Assembly: GCF_001553605.1 (NCBI RefSeq)
Contig: NZ_CP014229.1
Location: 896,501-960,500, forward strand
Direction: 5' to 3'
Length of the DNA: 64,000 bases
Source of the DNA: Desulfovibrio fairfieldensis
GTDB taxonomy: Bacteria > Desulfobacterota > Desulfovibrionia > Desulfovibrionales > Desulfovibrionaceae
Positions 17,089 through 27,434 of the stretch are shown here, one piece after another; positions within the stretch are counted from its first letter, which is position 1, and each line of letters begins with the position of its first letter. The translations under genes and the position numbers were made by a program. Below the pieces are notes generated by a model. The model did not search any database, was not told the DNA's origin, and saw only the letters and a list, made by a program, of their open reading frames with translations.

Positions 17089-18315
17089 TTACTGATACAT
17101 GGGTAAGAGTTTGAAGACAAAAAGCGTATGACAGACGGCCACAAGAATGCCGTACAACAGCAGCAGAGGCACAAGCAGCGCGCCGCCCGGCGCGGCATAG
17201 CCGTGCGCGGCGAACCGTCGTCTCCCGGCCCTCAGGAGCAGGGCGGGCACGATTACGGACCAGATGGAGGCCGCCAGCCCGGCCCAGCCGATGGCCGGCA
17301 AAAAGCCGTCCGGCCAGATCAGGCCGCAGAGCATGGGCGGCGCAAAGGTGATCAACAGGGTTTTGGTGCGTCCCAGGCGGCTGTCGTCAAAATTGCACAG
17401 ATCCGCCATGTAGTCAAAAAGGCCCAGGCCCGCGCCCAGAAAGGACGTGGCCACGGCCAACAGGGAAAAGGCTTCCAGCAGGCGCAGGACGACGCTGTTC
17501 AGATTGTTCCCGGCGGCGGCCACCAGATCGCCCACATTGCCCCCGGCGGCGATGACGGCCTTGAAGTGCTCGCGGGGGATGTTGCCGTCCGCCGCCACGA
17601 TCCAGGAAAGATAGCAGACCAGGGCGATGAGCGTGCCGTAACGCAGGCAGGCGTTGATGGTGCGGGGTTCCTTGCCCAGGTATTTGACCAGGCTCGGCAC
17701 AGAGGCGTGGAAACAGAACGAGGTCAGATAGGTGGACACAGCTCCCCAGATGAAGATGGCCCGGCCGCCGCCGCCCTTGGCGTCCAGCAGGGTGTCCAGG
17801 CGGATATGGCCGATCATGCCGCTGATGGAGAGCAGAAAGGACAGGGCCATGCCGCCCATGAGCAGCACGGAAAGGCGGTCCACCATCTTGGAGCTCCACC
17901 AGACGCAGACTGTGAGCAACAGGGCGAAGAGCAGGCTGGAGAGCAGGCGGGGCGGCGTGCTGCCCAGTATGGGCGCGAGGCTCTGCTGGACCACGGAACC
18001 GCCGCCGCTGACGTAGGCGTATACCAGGGTGTAGAGCACAAAAGCCACGGCCAGGCCGTTGAGCGTGCTCCAGAACGGGCCCAGCAGCTCACGCACCAGG
18101 GTGTGGAAGCTGTCTCCGGGTTCAAAATGCAGATTGACTTCCAGAATGGCCTGGCTGGAGCGGAACATGCAGAACCAGGAGACCAGCAGCAGGCCCACGG
18201 ACCAGTAAAACCACATGCCCGCCGAAATCATGGGCAGGGCCAGCATGCCCGCGCCGATGGCCGTACCGGCCACAATCATGGTGCCGCCCAGAATGGGGAG
18301 GAAGCGGCTGTTCAT
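17089..18315 (-). CDS. Aromatic amino acid permease (HAAAP family, TyrP/Mtr-like)
   Basis: This 408-residue protein has about 11 hydrophobic segments. It opens FLPILGGTMIVAGTAIGAGMLALPM, the glycine-rich first helix typical of tyrosine/tryptophan-specific transporters, and contains SFCFHASVPSLVKYLG in the middle. It is an inner-membrane proton symporter importing Trp, Tyr or related compounds; specificity is not readable. Its ATG overlaps the BASS stop by four bases and AAGGAG precedes it, so it is translationally coupled. Confidence 0.85.
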   Translation of the reverse strand: MNSRFLPILGGTMIVAGTAIGAGMLALPMISAGMWFYWSVGLLLVSWFCMFRSSQAILEVNLHFEPGDSFHTLVRELLGPFWSTLNGLAVAFVLYTLVYAYVSGGGSVVQQSLAPILGSTPPRLLSSLLFALLLTVCVWWSSKMVDRLSVLLMGGMALSFLLSISGMIGHIRLDTLLDAKGGGGRAIFIWGAVSTYLTSFCFHASVPSLVKYLGKEPRTINACLRYGTLIALVCYLSWIVAADGNIPREHFKAVIAAGGNVGDLVAAAGNNLNSVVLRLLEAFSLLAVATSFLGAGLGLFDYMADLCNFDDSRLGRTKTLLITFAPPMLCGLIWPDGFLPAIGWAGLAASIWSVIVPALLLRAGRRRFAAHGYAAPGGALLVPLLLLYGILVAVCHTLFVFKLLPMYQ

Positions 18316-19328
18316 GCCTGCTCCTTTGTTGTTGCCGCGCCGAGCGGGCGGGTGTGAAAATAGTTGGAAAGCAGCGCCCCGGAAATGTTCTGCCAGACGC
18401 TGAACAGGGCTCCGGCAATGGCCGAGGTCGGTGAAAAATGCGTCAGGGCCAGCGCCGTGGCCAGACCTGAATTCTGTGTGCCCACTTCCAGGCAGAGGGC
18501 CCGGCCGCGGCTTTCGCCTAGGTTCCAGGCGCGGGCCAGGATGTAGCCCAGGGCCAGGCCCAGCAGATTATGAACAATAACCACCAGAAACACGGAGGCT
18601 TCGGCGTGCAGGATGCGCTCCGCGTTGACGGCGATGATCCCGGCCACCACCAGGGTGATGACCAGGGACGAGAGCAGGGGCAGGAAGGGCAGAGCCTTTT
18701 GCGTCAGGGGGCGGCAGAAACGGTGGGCGGTCAGGCCCAGCAGCACCGGCAGCAAAACGATATTGACGATGGAAAGAAACAGTCCCCACACATCCACCGG
18801 CACCCAGACGCCGCCCAGCAGCCAGGTCAGCAGCGGCATGAGGCCCAGAGACAGGAAGGTGGCTACGGCGGTGAGCGCCACGGAATAGGGCACGTCGCCG
18901 CGGGCGATGAAGGTCAGTACATTGGAGGCCGTGCCGCCCGGCGCGGCGCCCACCAGAATGACGCCCATGGCCAGATCCGGCGGCAAGCGGAAGAGGCGGC
19001 AGAGCAGAAAGGCCAGCAGAGGCATGCAGCCGAACTGGGCCGCGAGACCCAGAACAATGTCGCGCGGCCGTAGAAAAACATGGCTGAAATCTTCCCAGCG
19101 CAAGGTCATGCCCATGCCGAACATGATCACCCCCAGCAGCGGGGCCACATGTGGGGCCACCCAGGCGAACAGTCCGGGCCTCCAGAGGGCCAGGGCCGAG
19201 CAGGCGATGATGATGGCGCCCATGAAACGGGTGACAAGGGCGCTGAACCTGTGTGCGAGGCGCGGCAAAAGAGCCCTCCGGCTGCTTGGGGAAAGGGGGG
19301 AGAACGCGCAAAAAAACGTGCTCCGCAT
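18312..19328 (-). CDS. Bile acid:sodium symporter (BASS) family transporter
   Basis: About 9-10 hydrophobic helices are present. Family features are GVIMFGMGMTLRWEDF, LVGAAPGGTASNVLTFIARGDV, and LEVGTQNSGLATALAL. BASS proteins import bile acids, pantoate, pyruvate or other organic anions with sodium. The start is uncertain: 19328 (MRSTFF, 338 residues) is chosen, 19223 (MGAIII) is possible, and the frame extends to 19454. It is the first gene of the BASS-permease-ridA operon. Confidence 0.85.
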   Translation of the reverse strand: MRSTFFCAFSPLSPSSRRALLPRLAHRFSALVTRFMGAIIIACSALALWRPGLFAWVAPHVAPLLGVIMFGMGMTLRWEDFSHVFLRPRDIVLGLAAQFGCMPLLAFLLCRLFRLPPDLAMGVILVGAAPGGTASNVLTFIARGDVPYSVALTAVATFLSLGLMPLLTWLLGGVWVPVDVWGLFLSIVNIVLLPVLLGLTAHRFCRPLTQKALPFLPLLSSLVITLVVAGIIAVNAERILHAEASVFLVVIVHNLLGLALGYILARAWNLGESRGRALCLEVGTQNSGLATALALTHFSPTSAIAGALFSVWQNISGALLSNYFHTRPLGAATTKEQA

Positions 19329-19469
19329 ACTGGCAGAGAGCGCGAATGATGGCAAGAGCGGGCGGGAAAAAGGCCGTCGGGTCCGGCAAAATTGCCGTCC
19401 TCGCGCGGGTTTTCCGGCGCGGGCGATACGGCCCGGCGGCATCGAGCCGCCCATGTCCGGGCGGTCGGC

Positions 19470-19498
19470 TTGAAAATCGTTCTGGTCCCGGCTATCAT
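19470..19498 (+). promoter_or_regulatory. Sigma-70-type promoter of ettA
   Basis: TTGAAA (19470-19475) and TATCAT (19493-19498) have an ideal 17-base spacer, about 80 bases upstream of the ettA ATG in the divergent gap with the BASS gene. Confidence 0.6.
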
Positions 19499-19579
19499 GA
19501 TTCTTTACATCCGGGCCAGACGGACGCGCCGTAAGCTATTACCCGCCCGCGCGCCGTGGTCCCAGACTCTGAGGAGCCT

Positions 19580-21262
19580 ATGAGCAACGAACCGGACAAG
19601 ATTATTTATTCCATGATCCGCGTGTCCAAGCGCCACGGCCAGAAGGAAGTGCTGAAAGACATTTCGCTTTCCTATTTTTACGGGGCCAAGATCGGCGTGC
19701 TGGGCCTCAACGGCGCGGGCAAGTCCAGCCTGTTGAAAATTCTGGCCGGTGTGGACCAGGCCTTTGACGGCAAAACCGTGCTGGCCCCCGGCTATACCAT
19801 CGGTTATCTGGAGCAGGAGCCCCTGGCCGGTGAAACGCGCACTGTGCGCGAAGTGGTGGAGGAGGGCGTCAGCGACCTCGCGGCCATCGCCAGGGAGTTT
19901 GAGGAAATCAACGCCAAATTCGCCGAGCCCATGGAGCCGGAGGAGATGGACGCCCTCATCGCCAGGCAGGCCGAAGTGCAGGAGCAGATGGACGCCAAGG
20001 GCGTCTGGGATCTGGAATCCCGCCTGGAAATGGCCATGGACGCCCTGCGCTGCCCGCCGGGCGACATGCCGGTGGAGCAGATTTCCGGCGGCGAACGCCG
20101 CCGCGTGGCCCTTTGCCGCCTGCTGCTCCAGAATCCCGACATTCTGCTCCTGGACGAACCCACCAACCACCTGGACGCCGAGTCCGTGGCCTGGCTGGAG
20201 CGCTATTTGTCCACCTTCCCGGGCACGGTCATCGCCGTGACCCACGACCGTTATTTTCTGGACAATGTGGCGGGCTGGATTCTGGAACTGGACCGGGGCC
20301 GGGGCATCCCCTGGAAGGGCAATTATTCCTCCTGGCTGGAGCAGAAGCAGAAACGTCTGGCCGGTGAGGAAAAGACCGAGGCCGAGCGCCAGAAAACCCT
20401 GTCCCGCGAGTTGGAGTGGATCCGCATGTCGCCCAAGGGCCGTCATGCCAAGGGCAAGGCCAGAATCAACGCCTACGAGGCCATGCTTTCGCATGAGAGC
20501 GAAAAGCGCGCCCCTGATCTGGAAATCTACATTCCGCCGGGACCGCGCCTGGGCAAGAGCGTCATCGAGCTCAAGGACGTGAGCAAGAGCATGGGCGACC
20601 GGCTGCTCATGGACAAAGCCGAGGCCCTGATTCCGGCGGGCGCCATTGTGGGCATCATCGGCCCCAACGGCGCGGGCAAGACCACCTTGTTCAAGATGCT
20701 GGTGGGGCAGGAGAAGCCGGATTCCGGCAGCCTGAGCGTGGGCGAAACCGTGGAGTTCGCCTATGTGGACCAGGGGCGTGAATCGCTTACGCCCGGCAAG
20801 ACCGTCTATGAGCTGATCAGCGACGGGCAGGAGACCATCCGGCTCGGCGGGCGCGAAGTCAACGCGCGGGCCTATTGCACACGCTTCAATTTTCACGGCG
20901 CTGATCAACAGAAAAAGGTGGACATGCTCTCCGGCGGCGAACGCAATCGCCTGCATCTGGCCCGCATGCTCAAGTCCGGGGCCAATGTGCTGCTGCTGGA
21001 CGAACCCACCAACGACATTGACGTGAACACCATGCGCGCCCTGGAAGACGCCCTGGACAACTTCGCGGGCTGCGTGCTGGTTATCAGCCATGACCGCTGG
21101 TTTCTGGACCGTGTGGCGACCCACATCATGGCCTTTGAAGGCGATTCCAGCGTAGCTTTTTTTGAAGGCAATTTCACGGAGTATGAGGAAGACCGCAAAA
21201 AGCGCCTGGGCAAGGATGCCGAGACGCCGCATCGACTCAAATTCCGCAAACTGACACGATGA
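19580..21262 (+). CDS. ettA: Energy-dependent translational throttle protein EttA (ABC-F)
   Basis: The ATG behind GAGGAG at 19580 gives 560 residues (E. coli EttA about 555). It holds two ABC ATPase domains without membrane segments: Walker A GLNGAGKSSLLK and GPNGAGKTTLFK, signatures ISGGERRRVALCRLL and LSGGERNRLHLARML, and Walker B LLLDEPTNHLD and LLLDEPTNDID. The charged arm/linker between them includes the KQKRLAGEEK region. EttA binds the ribosomal E site and gates the first peptide bond by ADP/ATP ratio. Confidence 0.93.
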   Translation: MSNEPDKIIYSMIRVSKRHGQKEVLKDISLSYFYGAKIGVLGLNGAGKSSLLKILAGVDQAFDGKTVLAPGYTIGYLEQEPLAGETRTVREVVEEGVSDLAAIAREFEEINAKFAEPMEPEEMDALIARQAEVQEQMDAKGVWDLESRLEMAMDALRCPPGDMPVEQISGGERRRVALCRLLLQNPDILLLDEPTNHLDAESVAWLERYLSTFPGTVIAVTHDRYFLDNVAGWILELDRGRGIPWKGNYSSWLEQKQKRLAGEEKTEAERQKTLSRELEWIRMSPKGRHAKGKARINAYEAMLSHESEKRAPDLEIYIPPGPRLGKSVIELKDVSKSMGDRLLMDKAEALIPAGAIVGIIGPNGAGKTTLFKMLVGQEKPDSGSLSVGETVEFAYVDQGRESLTPGKTVYELISDGQETIRLGGREVNARAYCTRFNFHGADQQKKVDMLSGGERNRLHLARMLKSGANVLLLDEPTNDIDVNTMRALEDALDNFAGCVLVISHDRWFLDRVATHIMAFEGDSSVAFFEGNFTEYEEDRKKRLGKDAETPHRLKFRKLTR

Positions 21263-21323
21263 CGGCCCGTTCGGCGTCTGGCTGTAAAAGGCCGGGCGCG
21301 GCGGCGGAAGCCGTGGAGGATCA

Positions 21324-22937
21324 ATGTATACGACTATGACAATGGTATGGCGGCGGCCCGGCATTTTGTCCCGGGGCCTGCTGTCAGGCCTTCTTTTGGG
21401 CCAGCTGTTTTGCCTGTTCCTTGCCGGGCAGGCCGCGGCCGCCGAAAACGCCCCGGAGGTTCAAAACGCCCCGGCCGCGTTGGCCAATCCGGTTTCAGCC
21501 CTGCTGTCGCCCGGCGGCGGACTGCTTGACGTGGAGGAAAACGCGCCGGTCACGACCAAAGACGGCGTGAGCGTGCTGCAGTTTGTGATTCCCGGCGACG
21601 CGGAGAACCTGCAACTGGCCGTGCCCGGCCAGAGCGTGGCCCGCTGGAGCGCCGCGCCGCAGCCCCTGGAACAGGACGGCGGCCTGGCCCGGCTGCGCGA
21701 GGATCTGTTGACCAAACGCGCCCGCCTGGCCGGGCAGCTGACCGCCGTGAGCGCGCGACTGGCGCTCTGGCAGGCCAAGCCGGAAACCATCACCCTGCAG
21801 GAGCTGGAACAGCGCGAAAGAAAAATGCAGGATGTGATTCCCGCCTTGGGCCGGGAACAGGCGGATCTGGAACGCCGCCTGAAGCTCTTGCAGCAGGAAC
21901 TGGAACGTCTGCCCGCCAGCCCGGAGCTGGGGCAGCGGATCAGCGTCACCCTGCAAAAGGCCGTATCCGGCGTGGAGAAACTGCCCGTCCGCTACAGCTA
22001 TACCTTGAGCAATTGCGGCTGGCAGCCGATCTATAATTTCAATGCCCAGCCGGAAAAGGGCGACGGCGATATCATCGACGTGCGGCTCATGGCCGAGGTC
22101 TGGCAGTTCACGGGCATGGACTGGCATAATACCAAGCTGACCCTGGCGACGCGCGGCAACGGCCCGCGCGAGCCCGCCCCCCTGCCGCGCTGGGTGGTGG
22201 ATTCCTCCCCCAAGCCGGAGCCCAAGCCCGTGCCCATGGTTATGATGGCCCCGCGCAAAGCCGCTACCATGGATCTGGCCGCTGAAGACGGTCCCGCGCA
22301 GGCCAACGCGCCGGTGGACCTGGACGCCAGCGGCGTGTATGCCACCTGGACCTTGGCCGCGCGTGGCCTGCCCGAAGGCCGTTCGCGCCTGTTGATCACC
22401 GCCGACGCCTGGAAGGCCCCCCTGCAATGGCTGGCCCGGCCCAGCGTGGGCGACAGCCGCGTCTGGCTGATGGCTAAATATGTTCTGCCGCCGCAGCAGG
22501 CCTGGCCGGAAGGTCAGGCGGAATACAGCGTGGACGGCCAGAGCGTGGGCCAGGGCCTGTTCCGCCCGCGCGGCGGCGAGGCCACCCTTTTCTTCGGCGC
22601 GGACCCGCGCGTCAGCGTAACCACCACGGCGGACAGCAGAAAGCGCGGCGAAAGCGGCTTTATCGACAAAAGCAAGAACTGGACCTGGGCCTGGACCTAC
22701 ACTCTGACCAACAGCCACTCCAAGGCCCTGACCGTGCGTCTGGAGCGTCCGGCTCCCATGATCGTGGACCAGAGCGTCAGTGTGAGCTATGACGATACCC
22801 CGCCCTCCCAGAAGGACGAGAAGAAGCATATGCTCTTCTGGGAAGTGAAGGTGCCCGCCGACGGCAAGGCCAGCGTGCATCACAGCGTGACCATTTCGTC
22901 GCCGACCAAGCTGCCGTTGTTGCCTGACGCCCCTTAG
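21324..22937 (+). CDS. DUF4139 domain protein, exported
   Basis: This 537-residue protein has an N-terminal signal peptide (hydrophobic LLSGLLLGQLFCLFLAG, cleavage near AAAA). A coiled-coil segment at about residues 110-215 (LARLREDLLTKRARLAGQL) is followed by a C-terminal DUF4139 beta-rich domain opening VRYSYTLSNCGWQPIYNFN and ending VHHSVTISSPTKLP. The family is known as mucoidy-inhibitor MuiA-like, without a proven biochemical role. GTGGAGG stands ahead of the ATG. It lies 61 bases after ettA and may be co-transcribed. Confidence 0.8.
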   Translation: MYTTMTMVWRRPGILSRGLLSGLLLGQLFCLFLAGQAAAAENAPEVQNAPAALANPVSALLSPGGGLLDVEENAPVTTKDGVSVLQFVIPGDAENLQLAVPGQSVARWSAAPQPLEQDGGLARLREDLLTKRARLAGQLTAVSARLALWQAKPETITLQELEQRERKMQDVIPALGREQADLERRLKLLQQELERLPASPELGQRISVTLQKAVSGVEKLPVRYSYTLSNCGWQPIYNFNAQPEKGDGDIIDVRLMAEVWQFTGMDWHNTKLTLATRGNGPREPAPLPRWVVDSSPKPEPKPVPMVMMAPRKAATMDLAAEDGPAQANAPVDLDASGVYATWTLAARGLPEGRSRLLITADAWKAPLQWLARPSVGDSRVWLMAKYVLPPQQAWPEGQAEYSVDGQSVGQGLFRPRGGEATLFFGADPRVSVTTTADSRKRGESGFIDKSKNWTWAWTYTLTNSHSKALTVRLERPAPMIVDQSVSVSYDDTPPSQKDEKKHMLFWEVKVPADGKASVHHSVTISSPTKLPLLPDAP

Positions 22938-22959
22938 GGGGTTGTGCCTGAATGCGGCA

Positions 22960-23120
22960 GCGTTTCAAAGGCAATCTGCATTTAGAGCATTTCAACTTTG
23001 AAATGCTCCAACGCCGAACACGGTGAGGCGCGCCGCAACGCGGCGTGGATTCCGGAAAAAACCGCGTTTTTTGCCGGAATGATTCCTTTGAAACGTATAG
23101 CGTTTCAAAGGCAATCTGCT
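22960..23120 (+). mobile_element. Hairpin-rich dispersed repeat, family B, copy 1
   Basis: The segment from about 22982 matches 33784-33995 in the same orientation: AGAGCATTTCAACTTTGAAA..., then AACGCCGAACACGGTGAGG, a CGCCGC/GCGGCG stem, an ATTCCGG-AAAAAA/TTTTTT-GCCGGAAT stem, and CCTTTGAAACG. The 20-mer at 22960-22979 recurs exactly at 23100-23119, 140 bases on, as if the tail of a first unit precedes a full second unit. It has no coding potential. Confidence 0.75.
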
Positions 23121-23152
23121 TAGACCGATCAGCTTTCTCATTCTGTTTCCCG

Positions 23153-23183
23153 ACGCGCGTCGTCCCTTGTGGGCGACGCGCGT
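23153..23183 (+). terminator. GC-rich hairpin before the kdp control region
   Basis: Arms 23153-23166 and 23171-23183 (ACGCGCGTCGTCCC / GGGCGACGCGCGT, one bulge) are followed by TTTGCGTTTTC. It probably stops read-through from ettA/DUF4139 into kdp. Confidence 0.65.
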
Positions 23184-23244
23184 TTTGCGTTTTCAATAGT
23201 GCCGGATCTTTTCCTTCGTCTCCCCCGTGACGCTTCCAACCGCC

Positions 23245-23288
23245 TTACATTTTGTAATCCAGACTTCATCGGAGGTTACAAAATGTAA
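23245..23288. promoter_or_regulatory. Paired TTACA-N3-TGTAA dyads, likely activator sites for kdp
   Basis: Site 1 (23245-23257, TTACATTTTGTAA) and site 2 (23276-23288, TTACAAAATGTAA) are perfect 5-3-5 dyads. Their centres are 31 bases apart (about three helical turns), and they lie 56 and 87 bases ahead of the -24/-12 promoter, the usual place for sigma-54 enhancer sites. The obvious candidate ligand is the NtrC-type regulator at 31296-32648. The two arms could also pair as a weak hairpin followed by ATTTTT, so a terminator role is the alternative. Confidence 0.65.
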
Positions 23289-23343
23289 GATTTTTCCACG
23301 CCGGAGAAATTATATCTATTTGAAATACAACATAAATTATGTT

Positions 23344-23359
23344 TGGTACAAGCCTTGCT
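23344..23359 (+). promoter_or_regulatory. Sigma-54 (-24/-12) promoter of the kdp operon
   Basis: TGGTACAAGCCTTGCT matches TGGCACG-N4-TTGCW, with GG (23345-23346) and GC (23357-23358) exactly 10 bases apart. It lies 58 bases before the first small ORF. The locus itself encodes a sigma-54 activator with GAFTGA, which supports the call. Confidence 0.75.
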
Positions 23360-23416
23360 CAGAGTGGAGACGCGCCGGGCCGACGCCGGGCGCGATCACT
23401 GACGTAAGGAGGAATC

Positions 23417-23497
23417 ATGTTTGTCATCTGTTTAGCGCTGGGGCTGACCGTCTTCGCCGGTATGGCCCTGCTGACCCTGGCCTGTGCCAAATTGTAA
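23417..23497 (+). CDS. 26-residue membrane peptide at the head of the kdp operon
   Basis: This reads M-FVICLALGLTVFAGMALLTLACAKL, one hydrophobic helix with a CAKL tail. A textbook TAAGGAGGA lies just upstream, and a stop precedes kdpF by 19 bases. It is too short for most gene callers. Similar tiny single-helix peptides are, as far as I recall, found ahead of kdpF in other bacteria. It may be an extra accessory subunit of the Kdp pump. The ribosome site and position make translation likely; the function is inference. Confidence 0.6.
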   Translation: MFVICLALGLTVFAGMALLTLACAKL

Positions 23498-23516
23498 GAA
23501 GAAAATGGAGAGCATC

Positions 23517-23597
23517 ATGTTGTATGTTTCGGGGCTGGCATTGCTGTTCTGCATTGCCTATCTCGTCTGGGTCATTCTGAATACGGAAAAACTGTAG
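23517..23597 (+). CDS. kdpF: KdpF-like small subunit of the potassium pump
   Basis: This is a 26-residue single-helix peptide, MLYVSGLALLFCIAYLVWVI plus LNTEKL, with the YLV(W/Y)xILxxEx ending typical of KdpF. KdpF stabilises the KdpABC complex in E. coli. ATGGAGAGC forms the ribosome site, and kdpA starts 12 bases after its stop. Confidence 0.8.
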   Translation: MLYVSGLALLFCIAYLVWVILNTEKL

Positions 23598-23609
23598 GAG
23601 AAGGCGGCC

Positions 23610-25274
23610 ATGCTGTATGTGTTTCTGCTGGTGGCGCTCTGCGTCGTCGTGTCCTGGCCCATCGGCAAGATGGCGACCTGGGCCATGAGCGATCCGGTTT
23701 CGGATCGCGGCTTCCGGCGTGCCGTCGAAAACCTGTTTGTGAAGTGCGGCGGCAATGTTGTCAGAGGGCAACAGAATTGGAAGCAGTATGCTTTGTCGAT
23801 GTTGCTGTTCAACGCCTTGATTTTTACGTTCATTTACCTGGTGTTGGGCACGCAGCAGTGGTTGCCGCTCAATCCCGACGGCAAGGGCGCTCTGGAGGGC
23901 AGCCTGATCTTCAACACCACGGCTTCCTTCACCTCCAACACCAATTTGCAGCACTATTCCGGCGAACAGGCGCTCAGTTATATCGGACAGTTCGCCCTGA
24001 TGTTTCTGCAATACCTGACTCCGGCCACGGGTTTGGCCTGCTTGGCGGCCCTGGCGCGCGGCCTGTCCGGCAAGGTGCTGATGGGCAATTTTTACGCCGA
24101 CGTGATGCGGGCCACCTTTCTGGTGCTGCTGCCCCTCTGCCTGGTCACGGCCGGCATGCTGGTGCTGGGCGGCGTGATCATGACGTTTGACGGCTCCGTG
24201 GTCGCCCAGACCCTGGAGGGGGCCAAGCAGATTATTGCCCGTGGCCCGGTAGCGGCTTTTGTGACGATTAAGCAACTGGGCACCAACGGCGGCGGCTTTT
24301 TCGGGCCAAACTCCACGCATCCTTTTGAAAACGCGAGCTTTTTCACAAACTTCATCGAGACCATGTCCATCATCGTCATCCCCATGGCCTGTGTCTGGAT
24401 GTTCGGGCGGCTTACGGGCCGCATGAAGCATGCGGCCGTGATTTTCGCGGTGATGCTGAGCCTGCTCTGCGTCAAGCTGGGTTGCGCCGTATATTTTGAA
24501 AGCGTGCCGTCCGCCGCCTTCCATGGCCTGGATATTGAGAACAGCTCCAATCTGGAAGGCAAGGAACTGCGTTACGGCACCAGCGGGGGACCGGCCTGGA
24601 GCATCATCACCACGGCCACCAGCAACGGTTCGGTCAACGCCATGCACGACAGCCTGAACCCGCTGGCCGGGCTCATGCCCATGATCGGCATGTGGCTCAA
24701 CGTGGTCTTCGGCGGCGTGGGCGTGGGCTTCATCAATATGTTCCTTTACATCATCGTAGGCGTGTTCATCAGCGGCATGATGGTGGGGCGCACGCCGGAA
24801 TACTTGGGCCGCAAAGTGGAAACACGCGAGATGAAGCTGGCTCTGCTGGCTATTCTGGCCCATCCCTTCTTCATCCTGGGCGGCACAGCCCTGTTCGCGG
24901 CCACGTCCTGGGGCGCGGATACCGTGGCCAACGCGGGCTTCCACGGTTTTTCCGAAATTCTGTACGAATTCACCTCCTCGGCAGCCAATAACGGCTCCGG
25001 CTTCGAGGGCCTGGGCGACAACACCGTGCCCTGGAATATCGCCACCGGCCTGGTCATGCTGCTGGCCCGCTATATTCCGATCATTCTGCCCCTGGCCATG
25101 GTCGGCTCCCTGGCGGCCAAGACGCCCGCGCCCGAAACCGCGGGCACGCTGCGCACCGACACGCTGCTCTTCGGCGGCGTGCTGCTGGGATGCGTGCTCA
25201 TCGTGGGCGCGCTGCTCTTCATGCCCGTGGCCGTGCTGGGGCCCATCGCCGATCATTTGTCCGTCATGCGTTAG
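23610..25274 (+). CDS. kdpA: Potassium-transporting ATPase subunit KdpA
   Basis: At 554 residues it has the usual KdpA length, with about ten transmembrane segments and four selectivity-filter-like repeats, including TNGGGFFGPNSTHPFENA, TASFTSNTNLQHYSGE and SAANNGSGFEGLG. KdpA is the channel-like potassium-binding subunit. AGGAGAAGG precedes the ATG. It opens the KdpABC block under a sigma-54-type promoter. Confidence 0.96.
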   Translation: MLYVFLLVALCVVVSWPIGKMATWAMSDPVSDRGFRRAVENLFVKCGGNVVRGQQNWKQYALSMLLFNALIFTFIYLVLGTQQWLPLNPDGKGALEGSLIFNTTASFTSNTNLQHYSGEQALSYIGQFALMFLQYLTPATGLACLAALARGLSGKVLMGNFYADVMRATFLVLLPLCLVTAGMLVLGGVIMTFDGSVVAQTLEGAKQIIARGPVAAFVTIKQLGTNGGGFFGPNSTHPFENASFFTNFIETMSIIVIPMACVWMFGRLTGRMKHAAVIFAVMLSLLCVKLGCAVYFESVPSAAFHGLDIENSSNLEGKELRYGTSGGPAWSIITTATSNGSVNAMHDSLNPLAGLMPMIGMWLNVVFGGVGVGFINMFLYIIVGVFISGMMVGRTPEYLGRKVETREMKLALLAILAHPFFILGGTALFAATSWGADTVANAGFHGFSEILYEFTSSAANNGSGFEGLGDNTVPWNIATGLVMLLARYIPIILPLAMVGSLAAKTPAPETAGTLRTDTLLFGGVLLGCVLIVGALLFMPVAVLGPIADHLSVMR

Positions 25275-25307
25275 GCGCTGAGAATAGCTACTGTGGAGAA
25301 AGACATA

Positions 25308-27407
<2,100 letters not shown>

Positions 27408-27434
27408 TGTCCGACAATGATTGAGGAGAATGTC

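Noticed and set aside
19505-21364. 619-residue minus-strand frame opposite ettA
   Set aside because: It is His/Gln/Gly-rich nonsense typical of high-GC antisense frames; the plus strand encodes intact EttA.
23424-25256. 610-residue minus-strand frame opposite kdpA
   Set aside because: Antisense shadow of KdpA; the plus-strand protein has all family motifs.
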